A DNA stretch of 19,565 nucleotides from positions 1 to 19,565 of the forward strand of contig DATJPR010000273.1 of NCBI GenBank assembly GCA_035506295.1. The letters are read 5' to 3'. Shown one piece after another: positions 8,473-15,823 of this stretch. This stretch comes from DATJPR01 sp035506295. Its GTDB lineage: Bacteria; Bacteroidota; Ignavibacteria; UBA10030; UBA6906. Within the stretch, counting starts at the first letter, position 1, and each line of letters opens with the position of its first letter. Under the pieces are notes generated by a model. That model did no database searches. It saw only the letters and a program-made list of their open reading frames with translations, and was not told the origin of the DNA. The position numbers were made by a program, and so were the translations under genes.

Positions 8473-9488
8473 GCGAACTTCTGAATCACGCCGCCATTCG
8501 ACGCCTGCTCGTTATCAAGCTGAGGGCCGTGGGCGACGTGGTTCTTTCGACCATCGTTCTGAAGAATCTTCGTGAGGCGTTTCCTCATGCGGCGGTGGAA
8601 TACCTTACGGAAAAGGGGGGTGGAGGCATCTTGCGGGGCAACCCGTTCATCGACCGTTGCCTCGTGTACGACAGGCAGGTGATGAGCGGTGCCGGGCTCA
8701 TCCGGGAAGTGCGCAAGGGTTCGTATGATCTGGTGATCGATCTCTTCGGAAATCCGAGGACCGCGCTGCTCACGCTGCTGAGCGGGGCGCGGTACAGGGT
8801 TGGCTTCCGGTTCCGTGGACGAAAGTACGCATACAACATGCTCGTCGAACCGCGCGGTGCGACGGTGCATAACACGCAATTCAATCTCGATGCACTCGAT
8901 CGGATCGGTGTTCCCATCGTTGACCGGTCGCTGCACATTGTTCCGTCGGCGGACGATGAAGGGCGAATGGAGAAATTCTGGCGGGCCGCAGTCCCGGTGA
9001 ACACGGCAACGGTTGCGTTGCACAGTGGAGGAGGCTGGGGAACAAAACGATGGTCGGAGGAGCGCTTTGGAGCGGTCGCGGACGAGCTCCATCGAAAACA
9101 CGGAGCGGCGATCCTGCTTCCCTGGGGACCCGGAGAAGAGCAGGGGGTCGAACGCATCCGTGCAAGCATGAAAACGACGCCGATCATCCCTCCGGCGACC
9201 ACTCTGCTCGAACTCGCGGCGTTGCTGCGTCGGTGCTCACTGATGGTCACGAACGATTCCGGACCGATGCATATCGCTGCCGCCATGGGCACGCCCGTGG
9301 TGGGGATATTCGGACCGACAAATCCGCGCCTTCAGGGACCGTACGGGGATCGAACCACGACGGTGCGCAATGAGACCCTCGACTGCCTTGGGTGCAACCT
9401 GGTCGAATGCCCGATCGGCAATCCCTGCATGAAAGACCTGGACGTGCATACCGTGCTGGACGCAATTTCTCGGCTTTCAGTGATCTGA
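8469..9488 (+). CDS. glycosyltransferase family 9 protein (heptosyltransferase-like)
   Basis: This GT9 enzyme of the WaaC/WaaF/RfaQ type, 339 residues, probably transfers ADP-heptose or a related sugar to the LPS core at the cytoplasmic face of the inner membrane. The N-terminal half begins LLVIKLRAVGDVVLSTIVL; its Asp in VGD matches the catalytic Asp of WaaC. The C-terminal half has NDSGPMHIAAAMGTPVVGIF, with Asn262-His268 at the nucleotide-sugar site. Cysteines 306, 309, 314 and 320 near the end are a common GT9 feature of uncertain role. It starts inside the nth stop (ATGA), and the second GT9 gene begins 23 bases after its stop. Acceptor and donor cannot be told from sequence. Confidence 0.88.
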   Translation: MSELLNHAAIRRLLVIKLRAVGDVVLSTIVLKNLREAFPHAAVEYLTEKGGGGILRGNPFIDRCLVYDRQVMSGAGLIREVRKGSYDLVIDLFGNPRTALLTLLSGARYRVGFRFRGRKYAYNMLVEPRGATVHNTQFNLDALDRIGVPIVDRSLHIVPSADDEGRMEKFWRAAVPVNTATVALHSGGGWGTKRWSEERFGAVADELHRKHGAAILLPWGPGEEQGVERIRASMKTTPIIPPATTLLELAALLRRCSLMVTNDSGPMHIAAAMGTPVVGIFGPTNPRLQGPYGDRTTTVRNETLDCLGCNLVECPIGNPCMKDLDVHTVLDAISRLSVI

Positions 9489-9511
9489 TTTCATTCCGGA
9501 CACAGGTCGTT

Positions 9512-10675
9512 ATGGACATTCGAATACCCTCCTGCAAACACTTCACAGGATACAAACCCTGCTTCCCGGGCTTTAACTGCCTCGATGAGTGTGCGAAGAA
9601 CGAGCCGGTCGGCACGCGCATCCTCCTGATCAACCTGGATGCTCTTGGCAATGTCCTGGCGACCACAAGCATTCTTCCCGCCATCAAACGGAAATATCCG
9701 GTCAGTGACCTTACTTGGCTGACGCTGAAGAACGCAGCCCCGTTGCTGGAGAACAACCCGTTTATCGATCGCGTCTACGCCTGGAATCCGGAATCACTGA
9801 TGATTCTCGAAGAGCAGACGTTCGATGTCGTGATGAATGTCGACAAGTCCCGTCGCTCGGGAGCGTTTGCCATGCGGGTGAAGGCCGGGCAAAAGCTGGG
9901 GTTCGGTATGGACCAGGGCGGAGTCATCATCCCCCTCAACAAGGAAGCGGAAGAGAATTATCGTCTTGGTCTCGACGATCATCTGAAATTCAGAGTGAAC
10001 CAGAAGACGGTGCCGCAACTCGAGTGTGAGGAGTTCTCATTGCCGTATGCGCGCGACGAATATGTCCTGCAACTGACGGCTGAGGAGCTGGCGTTTTGCC
10101 AATCGTATCGACAGCAGGTCGGCCTCTCGGACGGCGAAGTGGCAGTAGGCTTGAACACGGGGTGTTCAGAACTCTACCCAAACAAGAAATTGACGATCGA
10201 GCAACATGTGACGTTGATCCAGGAACTGTTTCCGGAGAAAGGCATTCGTTTGCTCCTCCTGGGTGGACCTGAGGACACCGTGCGCAATGCTGAGATCCAG
10301 CGTCGTGTCGGGAGCAGAGTTCTTTCCACGCCGACGGAAGAAGGGGTACGGCGGGGGATGTGTTATGAAAACCTGTGCGATATCGTTGTGACTGGAGACT
10401 CCTTCGGCATGCATATCGCCATCGGACTGAAAAAGCATGTCATCGCCTGGTTCGGCCTCAGCTGCTGGACGGAAATCGATCTTTTCGGCAGGGGAGTGAA
10501 ACTGATTCCGGAGGGGTTGGAGTGTGCGCCGTGCTGGAAGAAGGAGTGTCCCTACCATCTTGAGTGCATTCAGATGGTGGACCTGAATCGAATCGTGGCC
10601 GAGGTCCGCCGATTCAGAGATTCCGGGCCTCTGTCGCGCGCGACGACGAAAGCCGGTTTGCGGTCAGATCGCTAG
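9512..10675 (+). CDS. second GT9 protein, cysteine-rich, with a changed catalytic position
   Basis: This 387-residue GT9 protein starts at ATG 9512; the open frame reaches further upstream but overlaps the preceding gene. It has an unusual N-terminal cysteine segment (Cys8, Cys17, Cys23, Cys27) before the first Rossmann strand ILLINLDALGNVLATTSIL. The position of the catalytic Asp in WaaC, and in the upstream gene (VGD), is Asn47 here (LGN). The C-terminal half has VVTGDSFGMHIAIGL and a cysteine cluster (CAPCWKKECPYHLEC), which may bind metal together with the N-terminal one. Context suggests LPS or another surface glycan. It may be an active variant, a different transferase or a regulatory paralogue. 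Its last 12 bases overlap the convergent gene on the other strand. Confidence 0.8.
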   Translation: MDIRIPSCKHFTGYKPCFPGFNCLDECAKNEPVGTRILLINLDALGNVLATTSILPAIKRKYPVSDLTWLTLKNAAPLLENNPFIDRVYAWNPESLMILEEQTFDVVMNVDKSRRSGAFAMRVKAGQKLGFGMDQGGVIIPLNKEAEENYRLGLDDHLKFRVNQKTVPQLECEEFSLPYARDEYVLQLTAEELAFCQSYRQQVGLSDGEVAVGLNTGCSELYPNKKLTIEQHVTLIQELFPEKGIRLLLLGGPEDTVRNAEIQRRVGSRVLSTPTEEGVRRGMCYENLCDIVVTGDSFGMHIAIGLKKHVIAWFGLSCWTEIDLFGRGVKLIPEGLECAPCWKKECPYHLECIQMVDLNRIVAEVRRFRDSGPLSRATTKAGLRSDR

Positions 10676-11575
10676 ACCGAGCGTGAACGTGTGGGTCGTT
10701 CCGAGGTCTTGCTTGATCGTGGCGTAAGCGTAGTCGAGGGAAAAGAGACCGTACCGGAACCCCAGCCCCGCCGCAAATCCGCGTCCCTCCGAGCCGAATT
10801 CATTCCCCACCCGCAACGCGACCATGTGTTGAAAGAGAATCTCGCCGCCGGCGGCCGCATAGAATCGCTTGTCCGGGATATTCCTCACGGCATCCCCTTC
10901 CACTCGAAGATCAAAATCGTCTGTCTTCCACGCCGCGTATCCCACTCCCGCACGCACAAGCGCGGGGAGCACGGTGCCCTGCGATTGGAGCACGCTCATT
11001 TTTCCGAGATTCAGCACTGCAAGGCCGACGTCCAGATCGTTGGTCAAGACATGTGTCCGGAAGCCGGCATCGAACGACAGGCCGGTCGCTTCGTTGATCA
11101 GAATTTTCTGATACAGAAATCGTCCGGTCAGACCGATCCGGAGATCTGATCCGATCGTGCGCGCATAGGTCAATCCCATCGCGAGATCACGCGATGTGAA
11201 CGTCCCCTCAGCCGGTCCAGGCCTTGTCCGGATCTCAATGTCGGACACCGTTGTGGTCAGAAGGGAGAGACCGAGCGACTGGTCATTGCCGAGCGGCAGA
11301 GATGCTCCGAGAAATTCCGTGCGCGTGTCTTCAATCCATTCCTGATGTGTGAACAGGAGGCGCGTCACTGCCGTGGTGTCGAGCGATTGGAGGCCTGCCG
11401 GGTTTCCCTGAACGGCGGCGGGCCCTTCTGCGAGGGCAACGACATAGCCCATGCCAATATCACGGGCCGTGGCGCCGATCGTCAGGAGCGGCATCCCGGA
11501 ACTTCCGGGCTGTGCGACAGCGGAAGCCGTTGCGAGAGTGAGGGCGCCTATCAGCACTGCAAGAGTGTTCTTCAT
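10664..11575 (-). CDS. PorV/PorQ-family outer-membrane protein
   Basis: This predicted outer-membrane barrel of 303 residues has a signal peptide (MKNTLAVLIGALTLATASAVAQ). A typical family N-terminus follows: IGATARDIGMGYVVALAEGP, then QGNPAGLQSLD. The rest is amphipathic strands with many Gly and aromatic residues, ending LGTTHTFTLGLAI. In Porphyromonas, PorV and PorQ bind or carry T9SS substrates at the outer membrane; FadL-like barrels are the wider relatives. The start is ATG 11575; a TTG two codons upstream is possible. It is the last gene of the minus-strand operon, 18 bases after the preceding gene. Its role with the propeller protein upstream is inferred from context only. Confidence 0.78.
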   Translation of the reverse strand: MKNTLAVLIGALTLATASAVAQPGSSGMPLLTIGATARDIGMGYVVALAEGPAAVQGNPAGLQSLDTTAVTRLLFTHQEWIEDTRTEFLGASLPLGNDQSLGLSLLTTTVSDIEIRTRPGPAEGTFTSRDLAMGLTYARTIGSDLRIGLTGRFLYQKILINEATGLSFDAGFRTHVLTNDLDVGLAVLNLGKMSVLQSQGTVLPALVRAGVGYAAWKTDDFDLRVEGDAVRNIPDKRFYAAAGGEILFQHMVALRVGNEFGSEGRGFAAGLGFRYGLFSLDYAYATIKQDLGTTHTFTLGLAI

Positions 11576-11593
11576 CAACAAAGTTTCCCGGGC

Positions 11594-12529
11594 TCAGAAC
11601 ATTGCGGACAGAGATATGAGATGGATCCCTGCCTGCGTGAAAGGTTCGAGGACGAATGTGTACTGCAGAGCGGGTGTCCACGCATTGAAGTCGCGCCTGA
11701 CCATGAAACCGATCGCGGGGCGGATACCGGTGCCGGAGTCCTTCAGATCGATGCGGTCGACGCCGGCACGGATGGCGAACTCCTCGAGGAGATAGTACTC
11801 GCCGCCGGCGCGCAACGTCAGGCTTGACTGATTCGAGGCCTCCACTTCGGCGCTCACGACTCCGGCATTTGACGGTAACGCATAGGCGGCACCGATCGTG
11901 TAGAGTCTCGGGAATGCGTCGGTGGACGTTCTGCCTTGCTCGCCGTAGAGTGTCGAGGTGTCCCACCGATACTTCGACGAAATATCCTTCACCGTTGCTG
12001 CAACGCTGACCTGGCTGCTCACGCGGTAAAAGAACCCGATGTCTGCACCCACCGTCGTGCTCGAGATATCGGTGTACAAGTGCGCGTAATACAGTTTGAG
12101 GTTGACGCCCAGACTAAATCCGGCAGGGAACCGAAGACCGAACCCAAGAAACACCAGGTCCTCGGCGGTCCTCAGCGCTCCTGTCGGCTGCCCATCGTTA
12201 TCCCGGCCGTCGATGTTGCTGACACCTGTGTTGATGATCCCTGCACCAAACCCCGCTTGCGGCGGCAGAGCGGTGGAGAAGTTCAGAGTGTTCATCGACC
12301 TATCGAGGGTCAGGATGCCGGCGCTGAGCGAGCCCACGCGTTGGGAGACAAACGGGAGCAAGGCAGGATTGTAGTAGGTTCCGACTTCGCCATCGCTGAC
12401 CGCGCTCATCGCGTTCCCCATCGCAATACCCCGGGCACCGAAACCCATCCTGAATGGCGAGCCCGGAAGCCCCGCAAGTTGAGCGTGCGCGCTCAATGGG
12501 AGCGCAGTCAAGAAGCAAGCGATCGTCAT
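11594..12529 (-). CDS. PorV/PorQ-family outer-membrane protein (second copy)
   Basis: This is a predicted outer-membrane barrel of the same family as its downstream neighbour. After the leader comes the family pattern FRMGFGARGIAMGNAMSAVS, then YYNPALLPFVSQRVGS. Amphipathic strands follow, ending HLISLSAMF with a terminal Phe. The start is uncertain: ATG 12529 gives a signal peptide (MTIACFLTALPLSAHAQ) without a positive charge; GTG 12547 would add an Arg and lies just after the upstream stop; ATG 12601 would overlap the upstream gene. I chose the ATG with a nearby AGG. Despite similar architecture the two barrels differ in sequence, so they are not a recent duplication. Confidence 0.8.
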   Translation of the reverse strand: MTIACFLTALPLSAHAQLAGLPGSPFRMGFGARGIAMGNAMSAVSDGEVGTYYNPALLPFVSQRVGSLSAGILTLDRSMNTLNFSTALPPQAGFGAGIINTGVSNIDGRDNDGQPTGALRTAEDLVFLGFGLRFPAGFSLGVNLKLYYAHLYTDISSTTVGADIGFFYRVSSQVSVAATVKDISSKYRWDTSTLYGEQGRTSTDAFPRLYTIGAAYALPSNAGVVSAEVEASNQSSLTLRAGGEYYLLEEFAIRAGVDRIDLKDSGTGIRPAIGFMVRRDFNAWTPALQYTFVLEPFTQAGIHLISLSAMF

Positions 12530-12557
12530 CAACCTGCCGAGTTGCACGAAGTTTCGT

Positions 12558-14081
12558 CTATTGGAGGACAAGGATTTTTCCCCAGGCAGGCGTGCCGCCA
12601 TTGATCGTGACTCTATAGAAGTACACACCGTTCACCACCGTCCGCGCCCACTCATCCTTCCCGTCCCAGATCTCGTCATTCTCTCCCGACCGCGTCACAT
12701 CTTTCACAACAGTCCGCACCCGATTCATGCCGAAATCGAAAACCTCAATGCTGACGCTTCCCGGGGCCGAACCTGTCGTATAATGAATTCTCACACTCTG
12801 CAGAACGGGTGCAAACGGATTGGGGTAGGCATAGACCTTCGAAGGGCTCTGGCTTGGGACAAACGAGCGGAGGACCTGCCATGAGGCCCCGAATGGATGG
12901 GTGGCGTTGTCGATCGTCCGCGCAAGACCGTCGTCGGAAGCGCCGTAGACCGTGTCGCCGATGACGGCCACCGAATAGAACGTCGTCGACGTCAATTGAT
13001 TGCCGGAGACCGGGTCGACGATCGATCCGGACTTCAGCCACGTCGAGCCGCCGTTGGATGTCCGGTAGATACCATCGCCGGTTGCAACGTAGACGATACT
13101 GTCCTTGAAAGCGAACCCGTATGCTTTCTCGCCGACGAGCTGGTTCGACCACGATAGTCCGTTGTCATCGGAATAGCTCACGGCGTAGACCTGGTTTGCG
13201 CCTTCCGCCGGCCAGTTCGTGGTCCAGACCCTGCCGTGAGGCCCGATGGGTTGGACAGCGATGCTGATCACCCAATCCGATCCGATGTGCGCGCTCTCGT
13301 TGGTCGCACTAAAATGCGCCCAACTCTGCCCTCCGTCTGTCGAAAGGTTCACTCCGCCCGCAGTGCCCGCCCACACGGTGTCGTCCCCGACAGTGGCGAC
13401 TGCGAAAGCGAGGAAGTTGTTGTCGTTGCGCGGATCCATCGTATAGCTCACGGTGTCGGTCGGTGCGACTGACGACAAGTCGTGCGAGGGGAGCACGATC
13501 CGCTGCCAGGTTGTCCCGAGATCGGTCGATTTCCGCAATCCACTCGACCAGCTGGCGATCCACACGGCATTTCCTGAGATCGAGGAGCTGAACGTGACAT
13601 TCTGTTCCGGGACGACGATCGGAAGGAAGTGGACGCGGTTCGCCCCGTAGATGACCACACTATCGCCCAGCGGATCAAGCGGTTGGGGGACTCCATGCCA
13701 TGTTGTTCCGTTGTCGACGCTATAGGTCGAGCCGCTGCCGGTCTGCACCGAGCTGCCGCTGACATCCTTCGAATACCCCGTTGATGCCCAGACCGTATCA
13801 GCCTTCACGGCGAGCGAAAAGATGCTCGGGCGCGCGAATTGGTCATTGGCCGCATAGCTCACCCAGGATTTTCCCCCATCATCGGACCGGGCGAGCCCGA
13901 CCCCTGTCCCGGCCCATAGAGTGCTGCCCTGAACGGCAAGATGTGATATCGAATTACTCGGCAAAACTGCGGCGGTTGCGCCTGGGAACAGAAGCGATTT
14001 CTTGAGCGGCGGCGACGTCTGGGAATTCGCTCCGGCGCAGAAGCAGAGTATCGCCAGGAAGACTGCGGTCGGTCGGTTCAT
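12558..14081 (-). CDS. secreted Asp-box beta-propeller protein with C-terminal T9SS/FlgD-like sorting domain
   Basis: This 507-residue exported protein has a signal peptide (MNRPTAVFLAILCFCAGANS). Six Asp-box motifs of the form SxDxGxxW lie near residues 66, 121, 185, 247, 304 and 341, spaced 37 to 64 residues apart, as in BNR/sortilin/YCF48-like propellers. From about 416 a C-terminal domain begins with VYAYPNPFAP and continues with VSIEVFDFGMNRVRTVV, WDGKD, NGVYFYRV and a final KILVLQ. This is the FlgD-Ig-like/type A sorting domain seen in T9SS cargo. It should cross the outer membrane and stay at the surface or be released. No sialidase catalytic residues are evident, so a binding role is more likely. 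Its ATG overlaps the upstream stop (ATGA, 14078-14081). Confidence 0.82.
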   Translation of the reverse strand: MNRPTAVFLAILCFCAGANSQTSPPLKKSLLFPGATAAVLPSNSISHLAVQGSTLWAGTGVGLARSDDGGKSWVSYAANDQFARPSIFSLAVKADTVWASTGYSKDVSGSSVQTGSGSTYSVDNGTTWHGVPQPLDPLGDSVVIYGANRVHFLPIVVPEQNVTFSSSISGNAVWIASWSSGLRKSTDLGTTWQRIVLPSHDLSSVAPTDTVSYTMDPRNDNNFLAFAVATVGDDTVWAGTAGGVNLSTDGGQSWAHFSATNESAHIGSDWVISIAVQPIGPHGRVWTTNWPAEGANQVYAVSYSDDNGLSWSNQLVGEKAYGFAFKDSIVYVATGDGIYRTSNGGSTWLKSGSIVDPVSGNQLTSTTFYSVAVIGDTVYGASDDGLARTIDNATHPFGASWQVLRSFVPSQSPSKVYAYPNPFAPVLQSVRIHYTTGSAPGSVSIEVFDFGMNRVRTVVKDVTRSGENDEIWDGKDEWARTVVNGVYFYRVTINGGTPAWGKILVLQ

Positions 14082-14911
14082 CGATACGTCACCATGGTGT
14101 GGGAAAGCGTAGCACTCGTATCTCCGCCGCGGTCAATGGCCTGGAAATGAATCGTGTAGGTCCTCGCGAAAGACGTATTGTCGACGCGGAGGGTGTCCGT
14201 GAAGAGTTCTCCATCGATGGTGTTCTTGTCTGCGATATTGTTCTGGTCGGCCATCGAGAAAATCGAAGGGCTTGTCCCTCCCGTCACGGTCAGTCGGACT
14301 TCTTTGATGTCGCCGACCCCGCTGGAGTCGCCCGCGGTCACAGCGAACACGATCACCTTCGGATCGGCGTCAGCGCCGGGGATTTGCACCGAATCTGGCC
14401 CGACAACATTCGAGAGCCATGGCGGGGAAGAGCGGTGAAAGATGTTGATCGTCTGGATCACGCTCGTGCCCTCGCGCTGGCTGACATCGACGGCGGAAAA
14501 CGCGATCTGATACACGCCGACATCGTTCTGTGAAAGCGAAAGGACAATTTGTGCCGAATAGATCCCGTCACCGGCAGTCTGGTCTGGCGCCTTCCCGTCG
14601 TCATGGAGGTCGGAACTCTGGAGTAGCGATCCGTCCGGCGCAATGACCGATGCCTGTACAGCGGCGATCTTATCGGGGCCATCGGGGTCGCTGACGGACG
14701 TCGAGACATTGATCTTCACCTGATACTTGCCGCCTGAGGGCGCGATCGTATCAAGGCGGACAGAACCTGGATTGACAGAGAACTGGAGGACGGCAGGCGC
14801 ATTTCCTCGCGGCTCGACGGTGGAAAGGGGATTCTTGTTGCAGCCCGCGAGGGCGATCACGAAGGTGAGGGCGAGGGTTGCTTTGCGAACCACGCGATAG
14901 GGGTAAGCCAT
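14078..14911 (-). CDS. lipoprotein with Ig-like/choice-of-anchor-type domains
   Basis: This predicted lipoprotein has 277 residues from ATG 14911. A basic N-terminus (YRVVRK) and a hydrophobic stretch end in the lipobox ALAGC, with the lipidated Cys at 24. The frame extends 28 codons upstream to another possible start, but only the 14911 start puts the signal sequence at the N-terminus. The exported part looks like two beta-sandwich domains. The first carries VSDPDGPDKI and DLHDDGKAPDQTAGDGIYSA, a pattern typical of surface beta-sandwich ('choice-of-anchor X'-like) modules. The second resembles an Ig or cadherin-like fold. No enzymatic motif is visible. It is the first gene of the minus-strand operon and is coupled to the propeller gene by ATGA overlap, suggesting a common surface assembly. 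Confidence 0.75.
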   Translation of the reverse strand: MAYPYRVVRKATLALTFVIALAGCNKNPLSTVEPRGNAPAVLQFSVNPGSVRLDTIAPSGGKYQVKINVSTSVSDPDGPDKIAAVQASVIAPDGSLLQSSDLHDDGKAPDQTAGDGIYSAQIVLSLSQNDVGVYQIAFSAVDVSQREGTSVIQTINIFHRSSPPWLSNVVGPDSVQIPGADADPKVIVFAVTAGDSSGVGDIKEVRLTVTGGTSPSIFSMADQNNIADKNTIDGELFTDTLRVDNTSFARTYTIHFQAIDRGGDTSATLSHTMVTYR

Positions 14912-15040
14912 TGGTCGGCGGATGCGTAAGTCACAAAAAAAGCCGACGCTTCGATGACGTGCAAGGAAGTCTCGGCGGATTCGTAGAGATTGCATTGTAA
15001 CCCGACTGCTATGATGCCGGAAGAGGTGAGGTCCTGAGAA

Positions 15041-15050
15041 ATCTATAGCA
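15041..15050 (-). promoter_or_regulatory. possible extended -10 promoter of the minus-strand operon
   Basis: On the minus strand this reads TGCTATAGAT, an extended -10 element, but no good -35 box lies 17 bases further upstream (only AAAGGA). It would give a leader of roughly 120 bases. An alternative, TTGCTT with TAGCTT (15112-15117 and 15089-15094), is equally weak. Confidence 0.25.
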
Positions 15051-15160
15051 ATCGGCCAGACGGGTCCTTTCGTGGAAAGGGGATACTTAAGCTACAAACA
15101 CCCCCAGAAAAAAGCAAGCTGGCGGATGGCGGACGGGTCCTCTGGAGCCGTTGGGCACAC

Positions 15161-15189
15161 TTGCGCATTCCGGAACCGTTTTGTATACT
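15161..15189 (+). promoter_or_regulatory. sigma70-type promoter of the sigma/anti-sigma/CHAT cassette
   Basis: TTGCGC at 15161-15166, a 17-base spacer and TATACT at 15184-15189 place a start near 15196, about 60 bases before ATG 15256. Because this promoter lies inside the upstream extension of the sigma frame, it supports ATG 15256 over the earlier TTG at 15151. It is a housekeeping-type promoter, not an obvious ECF autoregulatory one. Confidence 0.6.
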
Positions 15190-15255
15190 GTTTCAACCCG
15201 CCAAGGCCGAACTCCCCTCCGGCCAAGCACTTCACACAATCTCCAACAGGTACAG

Positions 15256-15801
15256 ATGGAATCGGACCCCTCGATGGACGAAGGCGTCTACCGGGCTTCC
15301 ACTCGAAGTGGGTTATGGCAGCAAGCGTACCACAAGTACCATCGCTTCTGGGTCACGCTTGCCCGGTCCGGCCGTTTCCCCGAGTCGGAAGCCGAGGAGA
15401 TGCTTCATGCAGTTCTGATATCGATCATGGACGATCCTGATCGGCACTTTGAATCGCTGGAACACGTCAGAAACTATGTGGCGCGGGCGATCCTCAACCG
15501 GATTATTGAGTGGAGAAAAAGTGACGCCCGTTACACCGAATGGGATGACGAATCAGAGCGTGGCAGCATTGGGGCGGAGGAGATCTCCGCAGAGGAGAAA
15601 AAGGAGCTCCGGCTGGCCCTCAGGAACGGCATGCGCAGGTTGCCGGCACCCTTATATCGCATCGTGAAGCTGCGATTCTTTTCCGGCTTCACCTTTCAGG
15701 AAATGAGTGAATACCTGAACCTGCCGATCTCGACGATCAAGAGTCGGGAGGATGCAGCACTCAAGAGGATTCGAAGCATTCTCGAGAAGCATGGATTTTA
15801 G
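15256..15801 (+). CDS. ECF-type RNA polymerase sigma factor
   Basis: This sigma70-family protein of 181 residues has only regions 2 and 4, the ECF layout. Region 2 covers about residues 15-90 (SGLWQQAYHKYHRFWVTLAR, then EHVRNYVARAILNRIIEWRK). Region 4 covers about 118-175: RLPAPLYRIVKLRFFSGFTF, EMSEYLNLPISTIKSRE and ALKRIRSIL, a clear helix-turn-helix. ATG 15256 was chosen because the promoter lies upstream of it; ATG 15274 is an alternative. The next start is 22 bases after its stop, and that gene encodes an anti-sigma-like membrane protein. Activity is therefore probably controlled by membrane sequestration. The target genes are unknown; the divergent T9SS-type operon is one candidate by position only. 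Confidence 0.88.
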   Translation: MESDPSMDEGVYRASTRSGLWQQAYHKYHRFWVTLARSGRFPESEAEEMLHAVLISIMDDPDRHFESLEHVRNYVARAILNRIIEWRKSDARYTEWDDESERGSIGAEEISAEEKKELRLALRNGMRRLPAPLYRIVKLRFFSGFTFQEMSEYLNLPISTIKSREDAALKRIRSILEKHGF

Positions 15802-15813
15802 CATGGTCATACC

Positions 15814-15817
15814 GGAG
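15814..15817 (+). promoter_or_regulatory. ribosome binding site deciding the start of the anti-sigma-like gene
   Basis: GGAG lies 6 bases before ATG 15824. The two earlier in-frame ATGs at 15791 and 15803 have no comparable sequence, and 15791 lies inside the sigma gene. Confidence 0.6.
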
Positions 15818-15823
15818 AACGTC

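Larger units (their letters stand above)
14912..15255. other. divergent intergenic region between the minus operon and the sigma-factor gene
   Basis: This 344-base region holds no convincing gene. It contains the sigma-gene promoter (15161-15189, plus), a weaker minus-strand -10 element (15041-15050), and a run of seven A at 14935-14941. That run reads as T7 on the minus strand after a GTCGGC segment, about 24 bases before the lipoprotein start. No tandem or inverted repeat of note was seen. Confidence 0.6.

Noticed and set aside
10633..10644. 12-bp palindrome GTCGCGCGCGAC
   Set aside because: It lies inside the coding end of the second GT9 gene in GC-rich sequence, has no loop or T-run and no second copy was noticed; probably chance.
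11594..12628. Longest version of the second PorV/PorQ-like gene, starting at 12628
   Set aside because: It would overlap the upstream gene by 71 bases and bury the signal sequence about 33 residues into the protein.
15151..15255. Upstream extension of the sigma-factor frame from TTG 15151
   Set aside because: The predicted promoter at 15161-15189 lies inside it, and the extra 35 residues do not look like sigma region 2; ATG 15256 fits better.
15072..15440. Overlapping plus-strand frame of 122 codons at the start of the sigma gene
   Set aside because: It covers the promoter and shares bases with the sigma coding frame; the sequence is low in structure and has no recognised motif.
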